Below, in pieces: positions 1-8,061 of a stretch of 64,000 nucleotides of DNA (the first letter of the stretch is position 1; every line of letters begins with the position of its first letter). The notes under the pieces were generated by a model. It saw only the letters and a list, made by a program, of their open reading frames with translations, made no database searches and was not told where the DNA came from. The stretch covers positions 558,001-622,000 of the forward strand of contig NZ_RBCI01000001.1 of NCBI RefSeq assembly GCF_003628535.1, in the 5' to 3' direction. The position numbers and the translations under genes were made by a program. This DNA comes from Flavisolibacter nicotianae. GTDB lineage: Bacteria > Bacteroidota > Bacteroidia > Chitinophagales > Chitinophagaceae.

Positions 1-1
1 C

Positions 2-505
2 CAACAAGGTGCAAAAGGACTTCAAACCAACGCACATCCCTTCCGCAAATATTTCGAGGACTTGCAGATCGGAGAACAGATCATCACCGAGAAACGCATT
101 ATCACGTCGGAAGACATTGATGCCTTTGCCAACCTCAGTGGCGACCATTTTTACGCACACAGGAAAGACACGGATTTTAGCGGCACCATGTTTGAAAAAC
201 AGGTGGCACACGGCTACTTCATCCTGAGTGCAGCCGCCGGTTTGTTTGTCGACGGCAGCGAGCTCGGTCCGGTTCTTTTAAACTACGGTATCGATGAACT
301 GCGTTTTACCAAACCGGTTTATCCCGGCACCGAACTGTCCATCCGGTTCACCTGCAAGGAAAAAATTCCACAGGACCAAAAAGAAGAAACCGACATCCCG
401 CGTGGCATTGTGAAGTGGCTGGTGGAAATGCTCGACGAAACCGGCGAAACGGTTGGCATCGCCACGATACTGACCATGGTGGCTAAGAGAGAAAGAGGAT
501 TGTAA
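2..505 (+). CDS. paaZ: PaaZ, C-terminal MaoC hydratase part (5' end outside window)
   Basis: The frame is open from base 2, so the gene enters from the left and only the last 167 residues are visible. They begin with a linker (HPFRKYFEDLQIGEQ) typical of the junction before the C-terminal domain of bifunctional PaaZ. The rest is a MaoC hot-dog domain with the hydratase motif SGDHFYAH, whose Asp and His are the catalytic pair, and the HGYF...AAGLF helix. In PaaZ this domain hydrolyses the ring of oxepin-CoA, while the aldehyde dehydrogenase domain (not visible) oxidises the resulting aldehyde during phenylacetate catabolism. The TTG at 62 is not a likely start, because the homology continues upstream. 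Nearby paaD, paaG, paaI and paaY support the call. Confidence 0.9.
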   Translation, partial: QQGAKGLQTNAHPFRKYFEDLQIGEQIITEKRIITSEDIDAFANLSGDHFYAHRKDTDFSGTMFEKQVAHGYFILSAAAGLFVDGSELGPVLLNYGIDELRFTKPVYPGTELSIRFTCKEKIPQDQKEETDIPRGIVKWLVEMLDETGETVGIATILTMVAKRERGL

Positions 506-522
506 AGAGACAAAAGCGAATT

Positions 523-905
523 ATGGAGATGAGTGAATTGACAGGCATTGTTTTAGATGCTTGTATAAAAATCCATACAGAAATCGGTCCTGGATGTTTT
601 GAACGGGTGTATGAAGAGGCTTTGAACTACGAGTTAGCAAAAAGGAAGATCCGTGTAGAGCGCCAACTGGCATTGCCAATTGAATACGAGGAAATCTTTA
701 TAGAAGATGCCTATAAGGTTGACCTGTTGGTGGAGGACAAATTAGTAATCGAAATAAAATCTGTTGAAAAACTAAGCCCCATCCATTTCAAACAGGCAGA
801 ACCTATCTGAAATTGATGAAACTTAAAAATGGAATTTTAATGAACTTTAATGTAGAATGGATGAAAGATGGTTTCCACAGAGTATTTAACAACGATGGTG
901 TTTAA
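523..905 (+). pseudogene. GxxExxY family protein, frameshifted
   Basis: The reading frame from ATG 523 gives 95 residues containing the family hallmark IHTEIGPGCFERVYEEAL and a PD-(D/E)XK-like strand pattern (VDLLVEDKLVIEIKS), then stops at 808-810 just after IHFKQ. The missing C-terminus is present in another frame: ACC at 801 opens a run ending with taa at 903-905, translating TYLKLMKLKNGILMNFN followed by a further 17 residues. Family members normally read HFKQ, two residues, then TYLK. Here five bases lie between Q and T where six are expected, so one base has been lost, or the sequence has an error. The function of the family is not known. The gene sits between paaZ and the next paa-type gene on the same strand. 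Confidence 0.75.
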
Positions 906-950
906 CTCTTTCTCTCCTTTTAACCCTTATCTCTTAGCTAAAACATTATT

Positions 951-1730
951 ATGGCAAAAGATCTCATCAACGGTTATGTGACCTCGGAAACACACAATGG
1001 CATTACGACGATTGAATTTTTTCACCCGCAAAGCAATTCCCTGCCGCACCGCCTGCTCACGGCGCTGGCCAACGAAATTCATACGGCCGGTATCGACCGG
1101 GAAACAAAGGTGGTGGTGGTGCGGTCGGCCGGCGAAAAAGCGTTTTGTGCCGGTGCTTCTTTTGATGAATTGACCGCAATTGAAACCAAAGAAAAAGGAT
1201 ATGATTTTTTTAGCGGCTTTGCCGAGGTGATCAACGCCATGCGCAAATGTCCCAAGCTGACGATCGGCCGCATTCACGGCAAATGCGTTGGTGGCGGCGT
1301 GGGCATCGCTGCGGCGCTGGACTACGCCATCGCAGTGGAAGGCGCCGAAATCAAACTGAGCGAACTGGCGATCGGCATCGGCCCGTTTGTGGTTGGCCCG
1401 GCTGTACAGCGTAAGATCGGCATGTCGGCTTTTTCGCAACTGGCCATCGATGCCACCATGTGGCGCAACGCCGACTGGGCCCGGCGCAAAGGCCTGTTTG
1501 CCGAATGCCATCCAACCATTGAAAGCATGGACGAATCGGTGAGGCGGCTTTCTCACCAACTGGCACATTCCAGCCCCGAAGCCATGAGCGAACTGAAAAA
1601 AATCTTTTGGCAGGACACGGAAGACTGGGACGCCCTGCTGACAAAGCGGGCAGAGATCAGCGGCCGCCTTGTGCTCAGCCATTTTACCCGTGAAGCCATT
1701 GCAAAATTCAAGGCAAAAGCAACGACCTAA
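951..1730 (+). CDS. Enoyl-CoA hydratase/isomerase (crotonase) family protein
   Basis: This 259-residue protein has the crotonase fold. The oxyanion-hole segments are visible as FCAGASFDEL (about residues 65-74) and CVGGGVGIAAALD (about 106-118). Its place between paaZ and paaD suggests a role in phenylacetyl-CoA breakdown, for example as the hydratase PaaF, but the sequence is divergent. The Glu of the usual GxGCEL segment is replaced (GVGIA), while the second catalytic Glu remains in SELAIGIGP. A single-Glu arrangement is more common in isomerases and methylglutaconyl-type hydratases, so the exact reaction is open. It starts at ATG 951 after a short AT-rich gap following the frameshifted GxxExxY gene. 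Confidence 0.8.
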   Translation: MAKDLINGYVTSETHNGITTIEFFHPQSNSLPHRLLTALANEIHTAGIDRETKVVVVRSAGEKAFCAGASFDELTAIETKEKGYDFFSGFAEVINAMRKCPKLTIGRIHGKCVGGGVGIAAALDYAIAVEGAEIKLSELAIGIGPFVVGPAVQRKIGMSAFSQLAIDATMWRNADWARRKGLFAECHPTIESMDESVRRLSHQLAHSSPEAMSELKKIFWQDTEDWDALLTKRAEISGRLVLSHFTREAIAKFKAKATT

Positions 1731-1747
1731 GAAGGCAATCGACAGCC

Positions 1748-2266
1748 GTGAACGAAAGCGAACACCATAGCAACACATTGCTCACCGAAGAAGAAAAGCT
1801 CTGGCACATCCTGGAAGAGGTGAAAGACCCGGAAGTGCCAGTGCTTTCCGTGCTTGACCTCGGAATTGTCAGGGACCTCTCGTATAACAAGGGCAAAGTC
1901 ACCGTTGTGATTACCCCCACGTACTCGGGCTGTCCTGCCATGGATATGATCTCGATGGACATCCGCCTGAAACTGCTGGAAAAAGGCTACCGCGACATTT
2001 CCGTCCAACAACGCCTTTCGCCGGCCTGGACCACCGACTGGATGACCGAAAGCGGTAAACAGAAACTAAAAGCCTTTGGCATTGCGCCACCCAATCCACG
2101 GCAACAGTTCTGCACACCGGAGATGTTTCGCGAAGAAGCCGTTCAATGCCCGCACTGCAACTCCTATCATACCGAGCTCATTTCACAATTCAGCTCCACG
2201 GCCTGCAAAGCCATGTACCGCTGCCTCGATTGCAAAGAAGCGTTTGATTATTTCAAGTGCCACTAG
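1748..2266 (+). CDS. paaD: Phenylacetyl-CoA epoxidase subunit PaaD
   Basis: The 172-residue protein has an N-terminal MIP18/DUF59 domain (EEVKDPEVPVLSVLDLGIV, then PTYSGCPAMDMI) and a C-terminal zinc ribbon (CPHC and CLDC pairs, about residues 137-162). This architecture is that of PaaD (PaaJ), which is thought to help mature the metal centre of the phenylacetyl-CoA epoxidase PaaABCE. Those epoxidase genes are not in this window and probably lie to the left. The start is a GTG at 1748, preceded by GAAGG at 1731-1735, immediately after the stop of the crotonase gene, so the two are probably co-transcribed. Confidence 0.92.
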   Translation: MNESEHHSNTLLTEEEKLWHILEEVKDPEVPVLSVLDLGIVRDLSYNKGKVTVVITPTYSGCPAMDMISMDIRLKLLEKGYRDISVQQRLSPAWTTDWMTESGKQKLKAFGIAPPNPRQQFCTPEMFREEAVQCPHCNSYHTELISQFSSTACKAMYRCLDCKEAFDYFKCH

Positions 2267-2327
2267 CGGGTAGATGCGCCGTTGCTTTCGTGTGGAAGAA
2301 AGCAATATCTTACCAAAAAAATTCTGC

Positions 2328-3887
2328 ATGAAAAGAACTGCCTGCTTATGGTTGGCCTTCGCACTGCTGGCCACTGCCCATGCACAATTGTCGTCCGCAC
2401 CGGCAACAGACAAAAGCACAACGGCGACACCACCCGATAAGGAAGAAAAAACGGGTCCGCTGAATGTTCTCAACCCCGACCGTTCCGTTACCACGGAGCA
2501 CACCGTCACCATCAAAGGACAACGCATCCCCTACAAAGCGGTCGCCGGCACCATACCGGTTTGGGATGAAACCGGCAAGCCGGTTGCCGGCGTTTTTTAC
2601 ACCTACTACGAACGCTCCGACGTCAGGGATCACGAAGCCCGTCCGCTGCTCATTTCGTTCAACGGTGGCCCCGGCACACCATCACTCTGGATGGAATTGG
2701 GCTACACCGGTCCGCGCATCCTGAACATCGACGATGAAGGCTATCCCGTGCAGCCCTATGGCGTGAAAGAAAACCCGAATTCCCTGCTCGACATGGCGGA
2801 CATTGTGTATATCGACCCGGTCAACACCGGCTTTTCCCGCATGCTGGGCAAGGACGGGCCCAAAGAAAAATTCTTTGGCGTGAATGCCGACATCAAGTAC
2901 CTCGCCGACTGGCTGAATACATTTGTAAGTCGCAACAACCGCTGGAATTCCCCCAAATTTTTGATCGGCGAAAGCTATGGCACCACCCGTGTCTCCGGGC
3001 TTGCGCTGGAGTTGCAGAATGCGCAGTGGATGTTTTTGAACGGCGTGGTGCTGGTTTCTCCCACCACGCTGGGCATCGATCGCGAAGGGCCGGTTGGCAA
3101 TGCCTTAAGCCTTCCATATTATGCGGCCACCGCCTGGTATCACAAAGCCCTGCCGGCAGACCTGCAGAAAAAAGACCTGGCCGAAGTCCTTCCCGAGGTC
3201 GAATCATTCACCATCGAGGAACTGATCCCGACCCTGTCGAAAGGGTCATCGCTCGATGGACAAAAACGAAAAGAGATCGCTGCCAAAATTGCCCGCTACG
3301 CCGGCCTGCCGGAAACGACCGTGCTGCGCAACAACCTGGTGATCCCGCCTTCGCTGTTCTGGAAAGAATTGCTCCGCGACAAAGGCTACACGGTTGGCCG
3401 CCTCGACTCGCGGTATTTGGGCATCGACAAAGCCGATGGCGGTGTGGCACCGGATTACAATGCCGAACTGGCCTCGTGGGAACACAGCTTTGCGCCGGCC
3501 ATGAACAGCTACCTGCGGGGCGAGCTCAATTACAAAACAGATTTAAAATACTATGTCTTTGGACCTGTTCGCCCATGGGACAACACCAATGATCACACGG
3601 GAGAAAACCTTCGCCAGGCCATGGCCGAAAACCCCTATCTCAACGTAATGGTGCAATCGGGCTATTACGACGGTGCCTGTGATTATTTCAATGCCAAATA
3701 CAACCTGTGGCAGATGGATCCCGGCGGCAGGTTCGCCTCCCGCCTGACCTGGAAAGGCTACCGCAGCGGCCACATGATGTACCTGCGCAAGGAAGACCTG
3801 GCCACCAGCACGGAAGACCTGCGTGCCTTTATCCGCAAAAGCCTTCCCAAACCCGGTGAGGCCGCAAAATATACCCGGCCGTTTTAA
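2328..3887 (+). CDS. Secreted serine carboxypeptidase, peptidase family S10
   Basis: I place the start at ATG 2328 rather than upstream in-frame codons (from 2274), because this gives a clean signal peptide (MKRTACLWLAFALLATAHA). The mature protein shows the alpha/beta-hydrolase features of S10 peptidases: FNGGPG oxyanion region, nucleophile motif GESYG (Ser about residue 216), the Asp region GYYDGACDY and the His motif SGHMMY near the C-terminus. Length (519 aa) fits the family. It is expected to remove C-terminal residues from peptides in the periplasm or outside the cell. It sits between paaD and paaG on the same strand, although peptide hydrolysis has no obvious link to phenylacetate catabolism; a TAnnTTTG promoter downstream suggests that paaG begins a new unit. 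Confidence 0.88.
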   Translation: MKRTACLWLAFALLATAHAQLSSAPATDKSTTATPPDKEEKTGPLNVLNPDRSVTTEHTVTIKGQRIPYKAVAGTIPVWDETGKPVAGVFYTYYERSDVRDHEARPLLISFNGGPGTPSLWMELGYTGPRILNIDDEGYPVQPYGVKENPNSLLDMADIVYIDPVNTGFSRMLGKDGPKEKFFGVNADIKYLADWLNTFVSRNNRWNSPKFLIGESYGTTRVSGLALELQNAQWMFLNGVVLVSPTTLGIDREGPVGNALSLPYYAATAWYHKALPADLQKKDLAEVLPEVESFTIEELIPTLSKGSSLDGQKRKEIAAKIARYAGLPETTVLRNNLVIPPSLFWKELLRDKGYTVGRLDSRYLGIDKADGGVAPDYNAELASWEHSFAPAMNSYLRGELNYKTDLKYYVFGPVRPWDNTNDHTGENLRQAMAENPYLNVMVQSGYYDGACDYFNAKYNLWQMDPGGRFASRLTWKGYRSGHMMYLRKEDLATSTEDLRAFIRKSLPKPGEAAKYTRPF

Positions 3888-3979
3888 ACCGGTAAAAGCA
3901 AAGCCTTTCTCTTTGTTCAACCCGAAGAAAGGCAAGGGCTTTCCATTGCGGTCCCGGAATTTTTCAAAACGCATTGCGT

Positions 3980-3987
3980 TAGCTTTG
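3980..3987 (+). promoter_or_regulatory. Candidate -7 promoter element (TAGCTTTG) for paaG-paaI-TVP38-paaY
   Basis: The octamer TAGCTTTG fits the Bacteroidota -7 consensus TAnnTTTG and lies 17 bases before the paaG ATG. It would begin a separate transcript for the four downstream genes. The -33 element is weak. Confidence 0.5.
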
Positions 3988-4004
3988 CCGTTTAATCCAC
4001 ACAC

Positions 4005-4778
4005 ATGTCTTCCATCCGTTTCGAAACCAGCGATTCGATTGCCTTCATCACCCTGAACCGGCCGGAGAAATACAATGCGTTCAACCGCGAGATGGCCTTG
4101 CTGCTGCAGGAAAAACTCGAGGCCTGCAAAAGCAATGATATCCGCTGCGTTTACCTCACGGGTAGCGGGCGGGCTTTTTGTTCGGGACAGGATCTCGATG
4201 AAGTCGTAGACCCGAATGGACCACGGATCGAATCGATTGTTGGCGAACATTACAATCCGATCATTACCCAGATACGCAAGCTGGAAAAACCGGTGGTAGC
4301 GGCGGTCAACGGCATAGCGGCCGGCGCCGGCGCCAACATTGCCCTTGCCTGCGATCTTGTGGTGGCTGCACAATCGGCCGGATTTATCCAGGCCTTTTCC
4401 AAAATCGGTTTGATACCCGACAGCGGCGGCACGTATTTTTTACCCCGCCTGGTGGGCTGGCAAAAAGCATCGGCACTGATGATGCTCGGAGAAAAGGTGG
4501 GTGCGGAGGAAGCCGAAAGAATGGGCATGATCTACAAATATTTCCCGGACGAAACATTCCCGGAGGAAGCAAAAAAAATTGCCTTTACACTGGCGAATAT
4601 GCCAACAAAGGGTCTCGCCTATACCAAGCAGTTGCTGGACAATTCGTTTGAGAACAGTTACGAAGACCAGTTGCACGACGAAGAAATTTTTCAGCACCGT
4701 GCCGGCAGCACAGCCGATTACAAAGAAGGCGTGCAGGCCTTCCTCGAGAAGCGAAAACCAAACTTCAGGGGCGAATGA
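4005..4778 (+). CDS. paaG: 2-(1,2-epoxy-1,2-dihydrophenyl)acetyl-CoA isomerase PaaG
   Basis: A 257-residue crotonase that isomerises ring-epoxidised phenylacetyl-CoA to oxepin-CoA. The oxyanion-hole segments are FCSGQDLDE (about residues 60-68) and GIAAGAGANIALACD. The segment AFSKIGLIPDSGGTYFLPRL carries the Asp (IPDSGG) that serves as catalytic acid/base in PaaG-type isomerases, and the hydratase Glu positions are absent, as expected. It overlaps paaI by four bases (ATGA at 4775-4778), which indicates translational coupling. Start ATG 4005 is 17 bases after a promoter-like element. Confidence 0.9.
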   Translation: MSSIRFETSDSIAFITLNRPEKYNAFNREMALLLQEKLEACKSNDIRCVYLTGSGRAFCSGQDLDEVVDPNGPRIESIVGEHYNPIITQIRKLEKPVVAAVNGIAAGAGANIALACDLVVAAQSAGFIQAFSKIGLIPDSGGTYFLPRLVGWQKASALMMLGEKVGAEEAERMGMIYKYFPDETFPEEAKKIAFTLANMPTKGLAYTKQLLDNSFENSYEDQLHDEEIFQHRAGSTADYKEGVQAFLEKRKPNFRGE

Positions 4779-5212
4779 GTACACAGGAAGAAAAAGACCG
4801 GCTGGCAAAAAACGTTGTCGACCGCATGCTGCAAGACGACCTGTTCAGCCGGTGGTTGGGCATCGCCGTCGTGGAAATCCGGGAAGGCTATGCAAAGCTG
4901 CAACTGGGCCTGCGGCAGGAAATGATCAACGGGTTCGGTGTGACACACGGCGGTATTGTTTTTTCACTGGCGGACAGTGCTTTTGCCTTTGCCTGCAACA
5001 ACCGCAACAACTTATCAATGGCACTCGACACCAGCATTACATTCACCAGGACCACCCATCCCGGCGAGGTGCTGACGGCCGAAGCAAAAGAACTGCACAA
5101 CGGCCGCAGCACGGGCCTTTACCTGATTACTGTAAGCAACGGCGAAGGCGAACAGGTGGCGCTCTTCAAGGGCACCTGTTTCCGTACCGGTAAAACCCTC
5201 GTGCCGGCATGA
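4775..5212 (+). CDS. paaI: Hydroxyphenylacetyl-CoA thioesterase PaaI
   Basis: A 145-residue hot-dog thioesterase. The helix signature NGFGVTHGGIVFSLADSAFA carries the catalytic Asp and the conserved HGG. PaaI hydrolyses ring-hydroxylated or ring-epoxide-derived phenylacetyl-CoA esters, releasing trapped CoA and protecting the pathway from dead-end intermediates. It overlaps paaG upstream and the TVP38 gene downstream, each by ATGA, so all three are translated as one unit. Confidence 0.9.
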   Translation: MSTQEEKDRLAKNVVDRMLQDDLFSRWLGIAVVEIREGYAKLQLGLRQEMINGFGVTHGGIVFSLADSAFAFACNNRNNLSMALDTSITFTRTTHPGEVLTAEAKELHNGRSTGLYLITVSNGEGEQVALFKGTCFRTGKTLVPA

Positions 5213-5763
5213 AAGAAGCACTCCTCGATTTCTTCCGGCAGTATCCGAATCTTGCTTTAGCGACCAGCATTGCCATCAGTATTTTGGTTGCCGTACTGGG
5301 TCTTGTTCCCAGTGTTTTTGTCACGGCCGCCAACCTGCTTTTTTTTGGCTTTTGGGAAGGGATACTCGTTTCGTTTTTGGGAGAAGCGCTGGGTGCCGTG
5401 GTGGCGTTTTACCTGTACCGGAAAGGGTTTAAAAAAGAAGCGACGCACCAACTGGAAAAACACAAAAAAGTAAAAGCACTCCTCGAAGCCGAAGACAAAA
5501 AAGCCTTTTGGCTCATCTTTTCCCTGCGCCTGGTTCCGTTTGTCCCATCCGGCCTTGTGACCTTTGCCGCCGCCATCGGGCGGGTGTCGGCACCCACATT
5601 TTTCGTGGCCAGTTCGCTGGGCAAGGTTCCCGCCCTTTTGCTCGAGGGCTACGCCGTTTACGAAGTGACGGCCTTTGGCTGGCAGGGCAAGGTTATTCTC
5701 ACCGTCGTTGCCCTAATCCTTCTTTACTTTGTTGCCCGGCAGGTATTCACGTCCAAAAAATAA
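5209..5763 (+). CDS. TVP38/TMEM64 (VTT domain) inner-membrane protein
   Basis: The 184-residue protein has about five hydrophobic stretches and the family core: GFWEGILVSFLGEALGAVVAF in the first half and SLRLVPFVPSGLVTFAAA in the second. Proteins with this VTT (DedA-like) fold sit in the inner membrane, and several act in lipid flipping. The specific substrate cannot be read from the sequence. It is placed between paaI and paaY and overlaps paaI by ATGA, so it is co-expressed with phenylacetate genes; whether it takes part in uptake, lipid maintenance under aromatic stress or nothing related is not known. Confidence 0.82.
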   Translation: MKEALLDFFRQYPNLALATSIAISILVAVLGLVPSVFVTAANLLFFGFWEGILVSFLGEALGAVVAFYLYRKGFKKEATHQLEKHKKVKALLEAEDKKAFWLIFSLRLVPFVPSGLVTFAAAIGRVSAPTFFVASSLGKVPALLLEGYAVYEVTAFGWQGKVILTVVALILLYFVARQVFTSKK

Positions 5764-5774
5764 ACAACAGCATC

Positions 5775-6365
5775 ATGGCCTTCTACCAATTCAACGGCAT
5801 CAAGCCGGTTGTCCATCCTTCTTCGTTTGTTCATCCGCAGGCAACTGTTACCGGGCACGTCGTGATTGGCAAGGATGTGTACATCGGGCCGGGTTGTGCG
5901 CTGCGCGGCGACTGGGGCAAGATTGTCATTGAAGACGGCTGCAATGTGCAGGAGAATTGCACCGTGCACATGTTTCCCGGTGTGACCGTCGTGTTGCAGG
6001 AAGGCGCTCATATCGGGCACGGCGCCATTGTTCACGGTGCTACCATCGGCCGCAACTGCCTGGTAGGAATGAATGCCGTGATCATGGACGAAGCCGTGCT
6101 GGGTGATGAATGCATTGTCGGTGCGCTATGTTTTATCCGGCAGGGCGAAAAAATTCCACCGCGGTCGCTGGTAGTAGGTAACCCGTCCAAAATCATCCGC
6201 CAGGTGAGCGATGAAATGATTGCCTGGAAAACCGAAGGCACCCGCCTTTACCAGGCCCTACCCCGGCAGTGCCACCAATCCTTGATTCCCTGCGAACCGC
6301 TCCCGGAAGAAAGGGAACAATCCCCTTTAGAGCCAGGCAGTTACCAACCGTTCAAAAAAGGCTGA
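5775..6365 (+). CDS. paaY: PaaY, gamma-carbonic-anhydrase-fold thioesterase
   Basis: The ATG at 5775 opens a 196-residue left-handed beta-helix protein made of hexapeptide repeats (VIGKDVYIG, VLQEGAHIGHGAIVHGATIG). His residues in NCTVHMF and GAHIGHGAIVHG match the metal-binding histidines of gamma-carbonic anhydrases. The length, the C-terminal extension and the genomic context point to PaaY, a thioesterase of the phenylacetate pathway. Longer in-frame starts within the TVP38 gene (from 5508) are rejected because the hexapeptide domain begins just after 5775. It lies 11 bases after the TVP38 stop and closes the paa unit. Confidence 0.88.
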   Translation: MAFYQFNGIKPVVHPSSFVHPQATVTGHVVIGKDVYIGPGCALRGDWGKIVIEDGCNVQENCTVHMFPGVTVVLQEGAHIGHGAIVHGATIGRNCLVGMNAVIMDEAVLGDECIVGALCFIRQGEKIPPRSLVVGNPSKIIRQVSDEMIAWKTEGTRLYQALPRQCHQSLIPCEPLPEEREQSPLEPGSYQPFKKG

Positions 6366-6433
6366 ACGCGGCAAGGAATTTCATAGGGAAAAGTTGTAAT
6401 TTAATCTCCCGATTCACCAACAAATCTTTTGTT

Positions 6434-7672
6434 ATGAGAAGAGCTTTACCCCTGGCTTGCCTTTCCCTTGCCTTTAGCTTGTCTTCTTTCCAGTCTTTTG
6501 CACAGAGCGACCGTTTTGCCTATGCGATTACCGATCTGACCAAAGACGGAATGGGCTGGAATGCGCTGCGCAAACTGGACCTGCAAACTGGCCAGTACAG
6601 TGATGTGCTGCTCAACGGCACCGATGTGAGAAAAACAGCCTACGACGCTGTTTCCAAAAAAGAACTCGCTCCGCAAACAGACCCAAAATGGGGCAACCTG
6701 TTTCAGTCGCCGTTTTCCACCGGCGTAGCCGCTGCTGCGTACGACCGGAAGCACAACCGCCTTTATTACACCCCCATGTTTGTCGACCAGCTTCGTTATA
6801 TCGACCTGAAGTCGATGAAGGTTTATTTTGTCACCGGCCAGTCGTTCAGTGGCGCAGGTGACATGCACAACGACGAAGCAAAGATCATCACTCGCATGGT
6901 GATTGCCGCTGACGGGTACGGGTATGCCATCAGCAACGATGGCTCATCGTTCGTTCGCTTTTCGACCGGTAAAAAACCTACCGTTGAAAGATTAGGCGAA
7001 CTGGTAGACGACCCAGCCAACAAAGGCATTTCCATTCACAACCGCTGCAGCTCGTTTGGCGGCGACATGATCGCCGACGACGACGGCAATCTTTATATCC
7101 TCACGGCCCGCAACCATGTGTTCAAAGTCAACACGGAAATCAAAGTGGCCACACACCTGGGAGCCATTCAAAACCTGCCCGCCAATTTCACGGTCAACGG
7201 TGCCGTGGTGGATGGCAATGGCGACCTGCTGGTGAGCAGTGCCGTGGATGCATCAGCTTATTATGAAGTGAATCCCAAAGACTGGCAAGCGAGCCCATAC
7301 AAGGGACTGAGCGCCGTTTTCCGCAGCTCCGACCTGGCCAACAGCAATGTGCTGGCTACTGCACGGACGAAAGAAATTACAACGGTTGTGGCCCCAACCG
7401 ACAGGTTTGCCAAACTGGTGGCCGTGTATCCCAACCCGGTTACCAGCAGCCGCATTTCGGTCCAGTTCAATAAAGTGCCCAAAGGCGAGTACACGCTGCA
7501 GTTCACCGACATGCTGGGCCGCAGCGTCATGCAACGCAGGGTCAGCATCACCAGCCAGAACCAGTTGCAGGAAATCCTGCTGAACGAAAGCCATGCGAAA
7601 GGCCTGTACATGGTAAAGGTTTTGGATGCAGGCAAACAATCGGTATTCACGCAAAAAGTAATGGTGCAGTAA
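6434..7672 (+). CDS. Secreted protein with type IX secretion (type A) sorting domain
   Basis: The start at ATG 6434 is chosen over the longer open frame (from 6269), because it yields a signal peptide ending SFQSFAQ. The 412-residue product has a long N-terminal region with repeated strand patterns (LYYTPMFVDQLRYIDL, GNLYILTARNHVFKV) that could be a beta-propeller, but I do not recognise a named family. The last ~80 residues are a clear Por secretion type A domain (VAVYPNPVTSS, then GLYMVKVLDAG and a final QKVMVQ). The protein is therefore likely exported by the T9SS and attached to or released from the cell surface. Confidence 0.8.
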   Translation: MRRALPLACLSLAFSLSSFQSFAQSDRFAYAITDLTKDGMGWNALRKLDLQTGQYSDVLLNGTDVRKTAYDAVSKKELAPQTDPKWGNLFQSPFSTGVAAAAYDRKHNRLYYTPMFVDQLRYIDLKSMKVYFVTGQSFSGAGDMHNDEAKIITRMVIAADGYGYAISNDGSSFVRFSTGKKPTVERLGELVDDPANKGISIHNRCSSFGGDMIADDDGNLYILTARNHVFKVNTEIKVATHLGAIQNLPANFTVNGAVVDGNGDLLVSSAVDASAYYEVNPKDWQASPYKGLSAVFRSSDLANSNVLATARTKEITTVVAPTDRFAKLVAVYPNPVTSSRISVQFNKVPKGEYTLQFTDMLGRSVMQRRVSITSQNQLQEILLNESHAKGLYMVKVLDAGKQSVFTQKVMVQ

Positions 7673-7788
7673 ACACCTCACCACAGCCCTCTGGCCCCCT
7701 CATCCCCAAGGGAGAAGTGGTGGCCTCCCAAACCTCTCCAGGGAGGGGCTTACCTCCGCACAGACCCTTGCTTTTTCACAAGACTTCA

Positions 7789-7824
7789 AAGCCTTCATCA
7801 GTCATTCCGATGGAGGCTTTTTGC
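7789..7824 (+). terminator. Rho-independent terminator candidate after the T9SS-sorted protein gene
   Basis: The arms aaagccttcatc (7789-7800) and gatggaggcttt (7810-7821) pair with one mismatch across a 9-base loop and run into a T tract. It lies about 115 bases after the upstream stop codon. Confidence 0.6.
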
Positions 7825-7913
7825 TGCCGTTTGGCGTCCTCGCCAACGGCCTTTCATTTTTGCCCCGGCGAGGCATCTTGTTAATAGAAGAAAGAAGAGG
7901 GGGAGAAATCAAA

Positions 7914-7926
7914 GCTCCGCAGGAGC
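7914..7926. repeat. Short palindrome gctccgcaggagc, repeat-like
   Basis: Arms gctcc and ggagc surround gca, followed by an AT-rich tail. The sequence resembles short palindromic intergenic repeats seen in this group of bacteria, but only one copy was noticed in this window. Confidence 0.35.
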
Positions 7927-8061
7927 GATATATTTTTTTATGGTGCCAGCAACAGAATATCTATGAAGCTCCCGTTGCGTCGCACACCTGTACATGCTGT
8001 TCATCGATCATCAGGGAAAAAGCAGATCGCTGATGGCAGACAGCCACCACGCAAGGCGGGC

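Larger units (their letters stand above)
7673..8061 (+). other. Intergenic region between convergent genes with hairpins and repeat-like tracts
   Basis: No convincing gene lies here. It contains a CT/GA-rich tract at 7682-7752 with pairing arms (cctccc...gggagg), a terminator-like hairpin at 7789-7824, and an AT-rich tail with the palindrome at 7914-7926. The composition differs from the coding neighbours and resembles dispersed intergenic repeats of this phylum; that last point is from general knowledge and not tested here. Confidence 0.5.

Noticed and set aside
927-1778. 283-residue open frame on the minus strand
   Set aside because: It is the opposite-strand shadow of the crotonase gene. 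It has no domain and is rich in His, Phe and Arg, as expected from antisense codons.
3899-3942. Possible terminator between the S10 gene and paaG
   Set aside because: Arms gcctttct and agaaaggc pair perfectly, but the loop is long and no T run follows, so I did not list it.
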